64,000 bases of DNA from Prorocentrum cordatum (GCA_963575745.1 CAUYUJ010007502.1:453177-517176), one strand, 5' to 3'. Counted from the first letter of the stretch, positions 1 through 10,984 are shown. Notes: a model not told the origin generated them from the sequence alone. Program-made: numbers and translations.

Positions 1-159
1 GACAAGACGACAACACCAAGGGACCAGCTTGTGGCGCACATGTCCAAAAGACCCGGCGCGCCGAGCGCCGTGGCATTGGGCGATGGATCGCCCTCCTGGC
101 AAGGAGAGCCCCCAAGTGATTTCCCAGGCAAAGCGGATCAAAGCAGATGTACTGCCCCA

Positions 160-1000
160 ATTCACGCACGAAGCTGCTCTGTTTGACGCGAAGGCGTTGG
201 CAGCTTCGTCGAGTGCCCAGCACTCCGCCCCAGACCGTTCTTCAGCCCGACAATCCCGATACACATGGGCGACTTGACACTAGGAATCATGACAATGAGA
301 GAGAAGAGGGTAAGACACATAAGACGGCGAAGTTCGGTAGATTTTGCGAAGCTGCCTTTGCTGATCAAGATTAAGATAGCAAGATGGATCTTTGACCTTA
401 GCACCGCGACTCGAGTCCACGCGTTGCTTCGGAAGACCCTCTTCACACTGGCCAAGACCTCATGCCGGGTTTCCCTTGCCTCACTGGCAGGTGAGAGGAC
501 GATCTACATCAAGCCCTAACACGAGCAAGGCAAGTTCGTCTCCAACACTTCGAGCTGGAGACAGCGATCCACTGCGTATGAGGTCTTGCCAGACGGATGG
601 ACAGGCATAACCGCTTTCCTTTGCAACCAGGTGCCCCCGTCGTTTGCCTTTCCCACCGAGGAGGCCGAACGCGCGAAGGGACGCAATGAACAAGGCCATG
701 TGCCAGTCAAATGCCCAAGGAGGCAGAAGACGTGTTCGACGACATCCGGGACTTCTTCTTTGGCCTTGGCACGGAGGAGCAATTCAAACGACTGTTCCAG
801 GGCACAGCCATAGAACGCGCCGGAGAGCTGCCAGTCGGCGAGAACGTAGCGGAAACTCATGCAGCAGGGACCGTAGTTGGTTATCGTGCCGAGTTTCCAG
901 TGTCCACTTTCCAGGCCGCAGACGTCGCGCATGCCCTGGCCACGCCCAACGGACGTGCCCGAGCGTAGATCTAAAGCTTGTGAGGGCCCAAAGACGCGGT
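160..1000 (-). pseudogene. LINE-type reverse transcriptase fragment (decayed)
   Basis: Read on the minus strand, about 970 to 516 gives one frame with an LSGAFYGCALEQSF stretch. It resembles the 'QGCPLSG-x-hydrophobic' reverse-transcriptase block of LINE elements I know from dinoflagellates. It is followed by a segment ending LQRKAVMPVHP, which resembles the 'LKLKKC-hydrophobic-PVH' block that follows the catalytic region. A second minus-strand frame (455-162) continues the similarity with a region like the downstream LINE body. The frames are broken by stops and shifts, no 5' domain is present, and the window edge cuts the 3' side. The assignment rests on remembered family patterns and no catalytic YXDD is visible, so it is tentative; a degenerate exon of an unrelated gene is the alternative. 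Confidence 0.35.
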
Positions 1001-1130
1001 TGCGAGCTCGTCGCCCCCACGCCCCCCCTTCCCTTCTAGGCAAGATCAATTCCATAGATTTGGAACTCTTGGGGACGGAAAAAAGTAGAGGGGTTTGTAA
1101 GTATAGATCTGCAGGTGTGTGTATGTATGT

Positions 1131-1137
1131 ATGTATA

Positions 1138-1179
<42 letters not shown>

Positions 1180-1196
1180 CATATATATATGCACAT
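1131..1196. repeat. (GTAT)n/(TA)n microsatellite
   Basis: A short GTAT run grades into about 50 bases of alternating TA with a few ACATA interruptions. Sequence 1001-1130 beside it shows no gene-like signal. Confidence 0.95.
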
Positions 1197-1219
1197 ACAC
1201 ATATACGAATGTTGGCCAA

Positions 1220-1470
1220 GGTGGGTCCTAAACGCTGTGCCTCTAGCAATATATGGTGTGCAACCTTCGTGGAGCAACATATGTTAAACATTCCGCGTTG
1301 TGGAATAAACATAATATATATATGTTTGTATACGTGGTGCAGTAACTGTGCTGAGTAAACTTTATGTAATCTATGTGGTGCAATACTTGTTGCGTAATAT
1401 ATTTGCATTGTGCCACATGTATGATTCTATATATGTTGCGAAATCTACGTTGTGCAATCTATGTGGCCAC
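1220..1470 (-). repeat. Degenerate ~20-bp minisatellite, TGCACAACATAGAT type (inverted copy)
   Basis: Repeated phrases such as GTGTGCAACCTT, GTGGTGCAATAC and TTGTGCAATCTATGTGG are the reverse complement of the TGCACAACATAGATTGCACC units seen at 48540-48775, 53240-53430 and 54690-54800. Unit length is about 20-22 bases and units are strongly diverged. Confidence 0.7.
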
Positions 1471-1610
1471 GAGGCGGCGCCGGCGGCAACATAGCCGCCA
1501 GACCCAGCCAAGCGAAGACGATCGACGGCGACGGGCGGCAACGAGGCGGCGACGGGGCGGCGACGGTGGCAGCACAACCGCCAGACCGGCAGCCAGGCCC
1601 AGTTCCTGGT
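1471..1610 (-). repeat. CGGCGAC-rich dispersed module
   Basis: The reverse complement of this stretch (CCCGTCGCCGC, GTCTGGCGGCTATG and neighbouring blocks) recurs at 48378-48520. In both places it is directly joined to the TGCACAAC minisatellite, and the two loci are in opposite orientation. Confidence 0.65.
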
Positions 1611-1789
1611 ATACAATCAAGTCAGAACTTTTGAGTGCGAACACTGGTTGGGGAATCGGAGGTGAGGGGGTGAGATCGAAGTGGAACGGAGAGCCCAATT
1701 ACCGGGAAATCGATTTCGGTTTCGTGTTCGTGCGTGCCGTGCGTGCGGGCGAGGCGAAGGTGCGTGGGCGGGCGAGAGGAAAGTCTCCT

Positions 1790-2050
1790 GTGGCTGAGGC
1801 GCGGCCGGACCAAATGACTCCCTTTCGGGCGGCCGGGGGCCCGCGGTGTCCCGCCGGTGTCCCGCTGGTGTCCCGTGTGGCTGAGGCGCGGCCGGACCAA
1901 ATGACTCCCTTCCGGGCGGCCGGGGGCCCGCGGTGTCTCTCCGGTGTCCCGCTGGTGTCCCGTGTGGCTGAGGCGCGGCCGGACCAAATGATTCCCTTCT
2001 GGGCGGCCGGAGGCCCGCGGTGTCCCGCCGGTGCCCCGTCGGTGTCCCGA
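1790..2050 (+). repeat. 87-bp tandem repeat, three copies
   Basis: Units start at 1790, 1877 and 1964 with GTGGCTGAGGCGCGGCCGGA and each ends with TGTCCCG repeats; they differ at only a few bases. A diverged two-copy version lies at 37243-37420 in the related arm. Confidence 0.95.
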
Positions 2051-2065
2051 TTATGGTGATGATAT

Positions 2066-2096
<31 letters not shown>

Positions 2097-2125
2097 GATG
2101 ATGACGATGTTGATGTTTTGTTTTG
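2050..2125 (+). repeat. (GAT)n microsatellite
   Basis: A GATGATGATG-rich trinucleotide tract with a few interruptions leads into the 12-bp array. Confidence 0.9.
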
Positions 2126-2885
2126 ATGATCGATAGTTAGATCGGTAGTGATATCGATTGTGAGATCGAATGTGAGATCGAATGTCAGATCGCTTGTGAG
2201 ATTGATTGTGAGATCGATTGTGATACCGAATGTGAGATCGATAATGAGATCGATAGTGAGACCGGTTGTGAGACCGAATGGGATATCGATTGTGAGATCG
2301 ATTGTGATATCGATAGTGAGATCGATAGTGAGACCGAATGTGAGATCGATTGTGGAATCTATTGTGAGATCGATAGTCAGATCGATTGTGAGATCGATCG
2401 ATTGAGTTAGTAGTGAGATCACTATCGGTAATGAGATCGGTAGTGATTTCGATAGTGAGATCGATGATGATACCGAATGTGAGATCGATTGTGAGTTCGG
2501 TTGTGATATCGATAGTGAGATCGATAGTGAGATCGATAATGATATCGAAAGTGAGTTCGATAGAGAGATCGATAGTGAGGCCGAATGCGAGATCGATTGT
2601 GAGATCGATTGTGATATCGATAGTGAGATCGATAGTGAGACCGAATGTGAGATCGATAATGAGATCGATAGTGAGTTTGATAGTGAGATCGATAGTCAGA
2701 TCGAATGCGAGATCGATTGTGATATCGATTATGAGATCAATAGCGCGACCGAATGTGAGATCGATTGTGAGATCGATTGTGAGATTTATTGTGAGATCGA
2801 TAGTCAGATCGATTGTGAGATCTATCGATTGAGATCGATTGTGAGATCGGTAGTGAGTTCGATAGTGAGATCAATCGAGTGCGAC
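2126..2885 (+). repeat. 12-bp satellite array (GAGATCGATAGT and variants)
   Basis: About 60 units of GAGATCGATTGT or GAGATCGATAGT stand head to tail, with 12-base periodicity and scattered substitutions. The open frames here (IVRS repeats) are a by-product of the periodicity. The same unit in reverse complement fills 3030-3520. Confidence 0.95.
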
Positions 2886-3015
2886 GTTGGTCCCTCCCCC
2901 CCCTCACCTCCTTATCACCCGAAGGGTGGTCTATGCGATAAAAAAGTTTATATGTACTGATTCGCCCACACTTCGGGTAATAAGGAGGTTGTGGAGGGGG
3001 GAGAGGGGTGAACCA
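2886..3015. repeat. Central inverted repeat of the palindrome
   Basis: GTTGGTCCCTCCCCCCCCTC...ACCTCCTTATCACCCGAAG on the left pairs with CTTCGGGTAATAAGGAGGT...GGGGTGAACCAAC on the right. The spacer is AT-rich (about 2937-2967). The left half is also the inner end of the arms at 37930-37990 and 42640-42695. Confidence 0.85.
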
Positions 3016-3029
3016 ACATCTGACTCAAT

Positions 3030-3520
3030 CGATCTCACTGTCGATCTCCCTCAACGGGACACCACGGGACATTTGTCGATCTCACGATCGATCTCAGTAT
3101 CGATATAATTCAACGGGGCATCACGGGACATCGCGGGACACCTCTCGATCTCATTATCGATCTCACCCAACGGGACACCATAGGGCACCACGGGGCACCT
3201 CGGGACACCACATCGATCTCACTATCGATCTCACTACCGATCTCACTCAACGGGACACCACGGGACATCTGTCGACCAGACTATCGATCTCACGATCGAT
3301 CTCGCTTTTTGGGACGCCACGGGACACCTCGGGGCACCACATCGATCTCACTATCGATCTCACTCAACGGCACACCAAAGGACCTGTCGATCTCACTATC
3401 TATCTCACAATCGATCTGACTTTGAGGGGCACCACATCGATCTCAGTATCGATCTCACTATCGATATCACTATCGATCTCATTATCGATCTCACTCAACG
3501 GCACACCACGGGATATCACG
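3030..3520 (-). repeat. 12-bp satellite array, inverted, mixed with CGGGACACCA modules
   Basis: CGATCTCACTAT units (reverse complement of the 2126-2885 array) alternate with CAACGGGACACCACGGGACA blocks. It is the mirror partner of the left arm but shorter. Confidence 0.9.
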
Positions 3521-3820
3521 GGACATCGCGAGCCACCGCCGGACGGACGGACGGACGGGCGGGCGGAGGAGAATCATTTGTCTTGATTTCGCCCTAGCAA
3601 CGGCGGACACCACGGGACGCCATGGGACACCGCGAGCCACCGCCGGACGGGTGGGCGGGGGAGAATCATTTGTCTCGACTTCGCCCTAGCAACGGCGGGA
3701 TCATTCCTCTCGCGCGCCCACGCAGCTTCGCCTCGCCCGCACGCACGACACGAACGAAACGAAGCGATTTCCCGGTTGGGGGTCTCTGTTCCGCTGCGAT
3801 CTCGCCCCGCAACCTCCCGT

Positions 3821-4431
3821 ACACGCCTTCTCACCCCCGGCAGGCGGAGGTCTGCGGACGTCCTTCTCATCGTTCTCATGCTCCCAGTTTGCTCCTCTTC
3901 TCCTTTCCCTGTTCCTCCTGCTTCTCTTCCCTTGAGCCCTCCTTTTTCTCTTTTGTTCTTCCATTGAGCCCCCATGGACTCCCCCTCAGAGCCCCTTCTC
4001 GTTCCAGACCCTCCTCTTCCTCCTCATCCTGTTTCTCCCTCAGTTCTCTCCTCATCTTCGTCCTCCCTTTCTCCTCCTCCTCCTCCTCTTCTCGACCATT
4101 CAAATCAGCATCATCAGCAGCAGCATCACCAGCACCATTAGCATCATCATCTTCATTATTATCATCCTCTTTTCCTCCTCCGCCTCTTCACAATCATCAT
4201 CATCATCCTCATCATCCTGTGTTTCCTCCTCCTCATCCTCCTCCCTTCCTCCTCCTCCCCCCTCGGCGCGGTGCCCGCGCGCGCCGAACCCCCGCCGAGG
4301 AGTGGCGCAACGCCTCCTCCTGCGCGAAGAGGCCCGGCTACTCGCCGCAGATCCCGGTCCCCACCATGGACGAGGCGGGCACCGGCGAGGTTCGGGGCGC
4401 TCAAGACGGGGTCGGTTTTTGTCGGTACGTT
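3821..4431. other. Pyrimidine-rich low-complexity DNA
   Basis: CT-rich and CAT/CATCAT-rich sequence (notably 3880-4265). No gene or RNA recognised. Confidence 0.8.
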
Positions 4432-4610
4432 GCTATCGAAACGGGTACGGAGAGAGCGGGGACGAAGACTGACAGCAGTTCTTGGTTACTCTGAACAGGA
4501 ATCGTGGGCGATGCCGCCGCGGACGTGGCTCATTTGAGACAAAAGGTCGCCTGCCCAACAGCGGCCGCTGTCGGTGTCGGACAACGTTGTCTGTTGGGAA
4601 TCGTGCCCAT
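4432..4610 (+). repeat. Dispersed repeat, family G copy 1
   Basis: Shares ACTGACAGCAGTT...CCGCCGCGGACGTGG...CAACAGCGGCCGCTGTCGG in the same order and spacing with 35684-35860. The function is unknown. Confidence 0.7.
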
Positions 4611-4627
4611 GTTGTCCGTACTCATTC

Positions 4628-4812
4628 CGGGCGTACCAGAAGTTGGTGGGGTCGGACAATCGTGTTGCGTCGCCGATTCATCGGCGATGCGGCTCGATGT
4701 GGATCCCGATTTTCTTCACGCCGACGTCGCACATGCATATCCGCTGCATCGGCGATGCGGCGCGATTCTCCGACGTCATCTAGTTCCGACCCCACATGGG
4801 CAGCCTCCACAA
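4628..4812. repeat. Foldback MITE-like repeat, family A copy 1
   Basis: The left end GGTGGGGTCGGACAATCG and right end CGATTCTCCGAC...CCGACCCCACATGGG are imperfect inverted repeats. The interior holds the family core, ATTCATCGGCGATGCGGCTC then CTGCATCGGCGATGCGGCGC. Confidence 0.7.
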
Positions 4813-5394
4813 GGGCACGTGCGTGGCGGTCGACCCGCACAACCCGAAGGGGGAGGAGCCGCGAGAATCGTGCGCCGGCGGTCGAGTGTGGACCCAGACC
4901 TCCCTTCGCTATCGTGAGAAACTCACGACGGGAGGTGTTCGGCAGTTCTCGGTCCCCAGGGGCCCTCGCCGGCTCCCAGGACACTCAAGAAATGACTCGT
5001 GACGAAACCTTGCTCCTGGGGAGAAGGTCCAGACCCAGACATGCGACGTCTTGATTTTTTCAATACGGGGTCCGTGGAAGGCCCGACCCTTTCCCCGTGA
5101 CTAGTTTTTCATCCTGCGTCTTTCTGTTGACGGTCCCGAGACCCGGCGAGGGCCGCCCGAGGCCGAAATTGGCCAAAAATTTCCCGCCCTGGATTTTTTA
5201 CGACCCGATCATGCCTGGGGACATCTAGGAAACCATGCAATCACGACGTCGCAGGCTCGGGGAGGTTGCTGGGCGTACCTTCTTCGCCCAGTCCTGGCCC
5301 CAGGGGGGCCGATCGTGAATCGCGGCCGGAATCCCCTCGAGATTCTTTTGGTCAGAGTCTACCCTGGCACGGGGACGCCCTGAAAGCCCCTCTC
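4813..5394. other. Unassigned intergenic DNA
   Basis: GC-rich, normal-complexity sequence. No protein family or RNA recognised on either strand. Confidence 0.6.
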
Positions 5395-5740
5395 TCCTCC
5401 TTGCCCCCGTTCCCCCCCGTCCTCTTCTCCCTCCCTTCCCCCCCCCCGCTCCTCTCCCGACGCTGTGCCCCCGTCCCCCCCCTCTTCTTCTCCCTCCCTC
5501 CCCCCCCCCCGGTCCCCCCGGTCCTCTCCCGACGTTGTGCCCCCGTTTCCCTTCCTCTTCTCCTTCCCCTCCCACCCCTCCTGGTCCTCTCCCGACGTTG
5601 TGCCCCCGTTCCCCTTCCTCTTCTCCTGCCCTTCACCTCCCCCGCTTCTCTTCCGACGTTGTGCCTCCGTTCCCCCTCCTCGTCTCCCTCCATTCCCCCC
5701 CCCCCATCGCGCTCCTCTCTCAACGTGGTGCCCCGCTTCG
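5395..5740 (+). repeat. ~65-bp minisatellite, about five copies
   Basis: CTCTCCCGACGTTGTGCCCC recurs at roughly 5453, 5524, 5588, 5650 and 5716, separated by C/T-rich spacers. Confidence 0.9.
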
Positions 5741-5879
5741 TCGGAGCTGCCGCCACAGCCGAGACCCAGATCCGCACAGAATGTCGGTCCCAGGACCCCT
5801 TTCCCAGGGTCCAGCAGGGCTCGAGCTGAACGGTCTCTTGGCGATTTCGTTGGCCGTCGTCGTTCTTCGAAGAAAAAGG

Positions 5880-5990
5880 CAGCATAAACATAATATGTTA
5901 CGGCCATCGCGGATTTCTCCTGTCTGCGCTGGGCCCCCTTGGTGGCGCCTCGGGCGCCGCCCTTGGCGCGCTGGGAGGGGGGTCCAGCTC
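5880..5990 (+). repeat. Foldback family D fragment
   Basis: CATAAACATAATATGTTACG...TCGCGGATTTC...TGCGCTGGGCCCCC...GGCGCC matches family D copies at 35560-35680 and 36903-36990. Confidence 0.6.
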
Positions 5991-6056
5991 AGATACTAGA
6001 AATCAGCGCGGACCGTCAAAAGTGTATGTGTATGCTGTTTTTCGCTCCGCTGGTTT

Positions 6057-6300
6057 TGGCTTCCTTCCGCAGCAAAGGCAGAGCGAAGACAGAACGAAGG
6101 ACACAACGAGCACAAGACGAAGACGGAAAGCACAGTTCAGCTCGAGCCATGTGGACCGTCTTGGACCGTTGTCGTTCTGATCTCCTCCCGCAGCAAAAAG
6201 GCAGTACGAAGACACAGCAGAGGGAAAAACGAGGACAGGACGAAGACGGAAAACACCGTTCCGCTCGAGCCCTGGAGGGCCCATCCTGGACCGCGTGCTT
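6057..6300 (+). repeat. ~121-bp tandem duplication
   Basis: TTCCGCAGCAAAGGCAG...GACGAAGACGGAAAGCACAG at 6065-6145 is repeated as TCCCGCAGCAAAAAGGCAG...GACGAAGACGGAAAACACCG at 6186-6265. Two diverged units. Confidence 0.85.
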
Positions 6301-6424
6301 CGAGGCGTTTACTTCCTGGCCGTGGCGAGCCCCTCCGAGAGGACGAGCAGCGCGCGCAAGGGAGGGCCTTCCGCGACCTCTCGGCTGGGCCCTCCCCCCC
6401 TCCAGCTCCTCCTTCCTCCCTTGT

Positions 6425-6612
6425 TCCTCCTCCCTCCTCCTCCTCCTCCTCCTCCTCCTCCTCCTCCTCCTCCTCCTCCTCCTCCTCCTCCTCCCCCTCC
6501 TCCTCCTCCTCCTCCCTCCTCTCCTCCTCCTCCTCCTCCTCCTCCTCTCCTCCTCCTCTCCTCCTCCTCCTCCTCCTCCTCCTCCTCCTCCTCCCCCTCC
6601 CTTCTCCCCCTC
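6425..6612 (+). repeat. (CTC)n tract
   Basis: Nearly uninterrupted CTC triplets. The poly-Pro, poly-Leu and poly-Ser frames here are translations of this microsatellite. Confidence 0.97.
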
Positions 6613-7054
6613 CTCCTGGTGCGCGCCGCCGTGCCTCAGGAGCCCGCGGGGCCCAGGGACTGCTGCACGCAGTTCATCATCGACGAGGGCGGCGACTACG
6701 GGGCCGAGAACTACCTCCGCCCGGGCCTCGGGAGGATCGCAAAGGCCTCCTCTGCGCGACTGGGGGTGGGGGGGGGGCTGGGCTCCCTTCGCCCGCCGTG
6801 CCCCGGAAAAAGCTCCCCGGGACCCCCTATAGGATAGTGGCGTTCGGTGGCAGCTGGCTCCTCCTGCGCCCTCTCGGCCAGAGGCAAGTCGCTGGGCGAC
6901 GAGCCAGCTGCCTATCTACTGCTCGTCGGTGCGCGCGCCGTGGGGCCCGCTTCCTCCCGCAAAGGGGGAGGCCGGGGCTGCCGGCTGCCTGCCATTGCGG
7001 CCCGCTTGCATGCGGTGTGCACCGCGCAATTCCTGGATCATGTAATCCCGTAAT
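6613..7054. other. Unassigned intergenic DNA between two CTC tracts
   Basis: GC-rich sequence with no gene, RNA or repeat recognised. Confidence 0.6.
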
Positions 7055-7190
7055 CCTCCTCCTCCTCCTCCTCCTCCTCCTCCTCCTCCTCCTCGTCCTC
7101 CTCTTCATCCTTCTCCTCCTCCTCCTCCTCCTCCTCCTTCTCCTCCTCCTCCTCCTCCTCCTCCTCCTCCTCCTCCTCCTCCCTCTTCCT
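7055..7190 (+). repeat. (CTC)n tract
   Basis: CTC triplet array with rare CTT and GTC interruptions. Confidence 0.97.
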
Positions 7191-9200
7191 CACCAATATT
7201 ATTCCGACTCCGTCCAGCTTCCCGATCTGGTGCTGACCCCTGAGATTCGACGTCGCGAAAAATTCAAAATCATACAAAAGTGCAGTATAGTTCCTCTTGC
7301 CGCTGCTGCTCCTACTCCTCCTCCTCCTCCTCCTCCTCCTCCTCTCACATCCTCTCGCTTCATCGTCATCCCTCCTGCTCTCCCCTTGTTTTCTCATCTT
7401 CTATCCTCCCCGCACGTCCGCTCGTCCCTCGTGGCCAATCCTCCTCCCTCCTCCTTCCCATCTTCCCTCCTCCTTCTCCTCCCCCTCCCCCTCCTTATCC
7501 CTCTTCTGTTCCTCTTCCCTCCTCCTCATCCCCACCTGAAGCCACGCTGGGTCAAGCCTGCCGTCATTGCCCATCGTCCCCGGACTTCATGCGTGGGTGC
7601 TCTCCCTACGGCTTGAGGACATAGGCGACGCCAGGTTTGCAAGATCAGATGCCTCCAGCTTGGCCGCCGCATCTTCGAGAACGAGCGTTCCGCAATTGCG
7701 TTGTCCCAAAAAGGCTGGCGCCCTCTTTCATAGCACGATTCTCGGCATGGAGTGTCCGTCTGGGTGACCGGTGGCAGGCTTTCAGGCGCTCTTGATCACA
7801 GCCAGGTGGGACAGCAAATCGCTAACATATCATGCAGCACATCCAGGACGATGCCCAGGCCTCCCTGAACGGGCTTGCGTTGTGTCGCCTGGACTACGCG
7901 GAGTTCACGTAGCTTGAGTTCGTGTCTCGGGCTGTAAGTTGCACTCGGTCCCCTTTCCCTACCTCTCATCCTTCCCCTCGCCTTCGTTTGGCTGCGCTGG
8001 TGTAAGGTGTTGGCCTCCAGGGCATTGCGGGTGGCGGGGACTGATTTAGTTGGTGGGATTGTTGGAATCGGCTCTGCGATAAGCGCTCGCCCAGTTACCG
8101 CTCAATTCGCTAAGCAGGTTGGCGCCGGAGCGCACCTGGCACAAAAGCCCAGGCGAAACGAATGTACGCTGCGCCTTGTCAAGCCCCTTCCTGCCCTTCT
8201 TCGAGTAGGGGATCGACTTCAGAATTGATCTACCCCAAAATGATTTTCTCGTCGAATGTTAACAATACGTATAGCGTTCGTAGATATACGAGCAGTATAC
8301 GCATTCTTCGTATATCCCCAAAACAAATCAATGTTGGGGTAACCCAATTCTGCAATCGATACCCTACTCGACTTTTATCTCCCTTCCTCAACCACGGACC
8401 AGGTCGTTCACTTAGACGTCTGTCCGTGGGATTGGACTGTCTGACCTTAAAAGCAGCCCCGTGGTATGGGTTGGGCGTCCGCGCCATTGGAGACTGGGAG
8501 GCTATATGGATAAGCAGAGGTGGAACTTACATGGCTCACATGGCATAGAGATCGCGGAGGGTGGCATTGGTGGATAGAATGCTCCCGCTTCGGTCCTTGG
8601 TGCCTTTGGGACCTCCTTGTGCACCGTCGATTATTCCGTCCCGTTCCTTCGCCTCATCACTTCCTTCCCTATTCGTTCGTCATCCTCTTCCATCCTCCTT
8701 CTCCTCCTCCGTCCTCCTCCTTCTCCTCCTCCCTCCTTTCTCCTCCTCAGCATCCCCTTCCCCCTGCTGGTCTGGCAACTAATGCAGCCGAATGGGGGAA
8801 GTAGGGGAGTGTTAGGACGACGGAGCGTACGAACCGCGTGGTTAACCCTCCCTTCCTGGCTTTCCTCCCCGTGCCTTCTCCGCAAGCGGTCCTGGCCATG
8901 AACGGGATTAGGACCGTCCAGTCGAGCTTACGCCTTCGCTCCTGGCCTCCAGGACCCTCGGGCATAACAGCATACCGAGGGCACACAAACATACAATGAG
9001 CGCGCACGCGGAAGGGGAACAGATAATGAGCTGGGTTAACATCTGAGTTGTCTGGCATACGAGCAGGACGATGCTTAGCCAAAGTTAAGTTAACGAACGA
9101 ACAGTCTCCCCCGTCAGGGAGCTTATATCATAATCAACCTACATAATTAAACTCACAATACCAGGCACTTTCGAAAGAACTGAACGGGGGAGCAGAGCAG
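7191..9200. other. Unassigned intergenic DNA
   Basis: CT-rich low complexity at 7300-7530 and 8640-8770; the rest is ordinary-complexity sequence without a recognisable gene. A short hairpin lies near its end, where TCTCCCCCGTCAG (9102-9114) pairs with CTGAACGGGGGAG (9180-9192). Confidence 0.6.
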
Positions 9201-10018
9201 ATGCAATATGCTGGTGTTGCTCCTTCTCCTCCTCCTCCTCCTCCTCCTCCGCCTCCGCCTCTTCGTCCTCCTCCTTCTCCCCAGTTCCTCCTATCCTCAC
9301 CTCCTCTCTGTACACTTAATCTGAAGACTACTCTCCCCTCTCCTCTGAAGATGCCCGCGGAGTCGTCTGCCCTCCTCGCCGCTGCAGCGCGGGCCTCATT
9401 TTAGGATCGGCGGTTTGATCCCATCATTCGGACCGGCGATCTCGCCCCAGGATGGACCACTTTTCTGGATCCAAGTTTCCCTCGTCGTTGTTGCCCCGCT
9501 CGTTTCCCGTCCCCCGCCTTCCCCTGGTCATCCTGCTCCTCCCGCTTCTCCCACTCCAGCTCCTGCTGGTGTTGTTCCTCCTATTCCTTCCTCCCTTCCT
9601 CCTCTTCCTCCTGCTAATCCTCCTGTTCATCCGCCACCTCCTCCAATGTACGCAGCTCCCCATCTCAGATTGCGCGTGACACGACTCCGTTATGGCACGC
9701 TTCGGCGGATAGAGAACTCATTAGCGCAATGGGCAGGGATGGTTGGGAGGGGTAGGAGGATGTCAGATATGGCGCGAGCGCACCTAGCTTGTCTTTCTCC
9801 TCCCTCCTCCCCCCTCCCTCCGTCCCCCCTCCCTCCTGCTTTGGGGCGTGCGGTGGACTGGGCCTCCACGCAGGGGCCTCGCCACGCGCTGCGACGAGGT
9901 CGCGCGCGCCAGCGGCCAGCGCCGCGCACGTCGGCCCCTCATGGCGCATTGGCCGCGACGGGTCGGTCCTTGGTGCGTGTAGGGGCGCGCGGCAGTGACG
10001 CGTGGTCCGCTCCAGCGA
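9201..10018. other. Unassigned intergenic DNA with CT-rich patches
   Basis: CTC-rich at 9220-9300 and 9480-9650, then GC-rich sequence. Nothing recognised. Confidence 0.6.
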
Positions 10019-10150
10019 AGCGAAGGAGGATGAGGAGGAGGAGGAGGAGGAGGAGGAGGAGGAGGAGGAGAAAGAAGCAGGAGGATGAGGAGGAGGAGGA
10101 GGAGGAGGAGGAGGAGAAAGAAGCAGGCGGAGGAGGAGGACGACGACGAC
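10019..10150 (+). repeat. (GGA)n tract
   Basis: GGA/GAG triplets with two GAAAGAAGCAGG inserts, so it looks like an internally duplicated block. Confidence 0.95.
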
Positions 10151-10329
10151 AAGGCCGCGCGGCCGCGATGCGGCGGAGGAGGCAGGGCCCGGGGCCCGGG
10201 GCGCTGGGCGGACCTCGCGGCCGAGCTGCGGCGATTCCGCCCACCGGTGGCGGAGGGCCGCCGAAGGGTTTGGTGACCACGCCGCGTGGTGCGTCGGACG
10301 TTTTCGGGCGTTGTCGTCCGCTGCCTCGA

Positions 10330-10410
10330 GCTGCGCTCCAGCAGCTGCGCCTCGCCGAGGGCGTTCCTTCGCGGGCCCGGCTCGTCCCGACGGGCCGCCG
10401 GAGAGAGCCG
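10330..10410 (+). repeat. Duplicated GC-rich module, copy 1
   Basis: CTGCGCCTCGCCGAGGGCG...GGGCCGCCGGAGAGAGCCGAG is repeated in diverged form at 10985-11060, on either side of the ATTGCAA inverted repeat. Confidence 0.7.
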
Positions 10411-10754
10411 AGGGGTGGCCAGGAGGCCAGGGGGGCGGTGGCCACCCCGTGTGGCGAGTCCGAGGGGCCTCGGGGTCACCACGCGGGGGACTGGGGTCGT
10501 TGCCAGAGGATGTCTCGAGCGACGGGGGCCTCCGAGGTCCCGAGGTGGTGCGGTGGCGGACCGCGCGGTGAGGTCGCCGTGGATGCCGAGGTCGCCGCGC
10601 GGTCTTGTCACCACGCGCGGGGGGTTATACGCGAAGCCGCGGGCGCGAGCGGCAGCGGGTCGGCGCGGCGTATCGCTCCCCAGAGAATGTTCGGGGGCAG
10701 CGCTGCAGGGGCGCCCGGAGGCTCAGGAGGGCCGGAAGCGTTCAGGTTTTCGGG

Positions 10755-10945
10755 CTTCTTTTACGAAGGATTGCAACAACAAACCGAAGGATTGCAACAA
10801 AAAACCAAAGATTGCAACAAAAACCCGAAGTTTTTTTTTTTGCAATCCTAGGTTTTGTTGCAATCACCCGAAGGGCTTTGTTGCAATCCTTCGGTTTTTT
10901 TTTTTTTTTTTGCAATCCTTCCTTCTGTTTTGCAATCCTTCGTTC
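10755..10945. repeat. ATTGCAACAA direct and inverted repeat cluster
   Basis: GAAGGATTGCAACAAC, GAAGGATTGCAACAAA and AAAGATTGCAACAAAA stand in tandem (10765-10830). They are followed by inverted versions TTGTTGCAATCACCCGAAG, TTGTTGCAATCCTTCGG and TTGCAATCCTTC (10853-10940), with poly-T runs between. The half-arrays can pair into a long hairpin. Confidence 0.9.
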
Positions 10946-10984
10946 GTCGGTTCTCGGCAGTTTTTCATCCCCGGGGTACCTTGC

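Larger units (their letters stand above)
1656..3820. repeat. 2.2-kb imperfect palindromic repeat element
   Basis: The left arm begins TCGGAGGTGAGGG...GTGGAACGGAGAG...GTGCGTGGGCGGGCGAGAGG (1656-1780). The right arm holds the reverse complement of the same module at about 3690-3820. Between them, in mirror order, are a TGTCCCG-rich module, a 12-bp GAGATCGATAGT-type array, and a conserved inner module (ACCTCCTTATCACCCGAAG) at 2905-2935 that is inverted at 2968-2990. The axis lies near 2945-2965. Single arms of the same design occur at 37100-37990, 40195-40720, 42414-42695 and 44904-45420. No coding capacity is visible and it is not a known family that I can name. Confidence 0.8.

Noticed and set aside
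2126-2885. Possible CRISPR array because of regular short repeats
   Set aside because: The 12-base units are contiguous without unique spacers, and the genome is eukaryotic.
5266-5907. Several overlapping long frames on both strands rich in Pro, Ser, Arg and Gly
   Set aside because: They translate a 65-bp C/T-rich minisatellite and have no domain.
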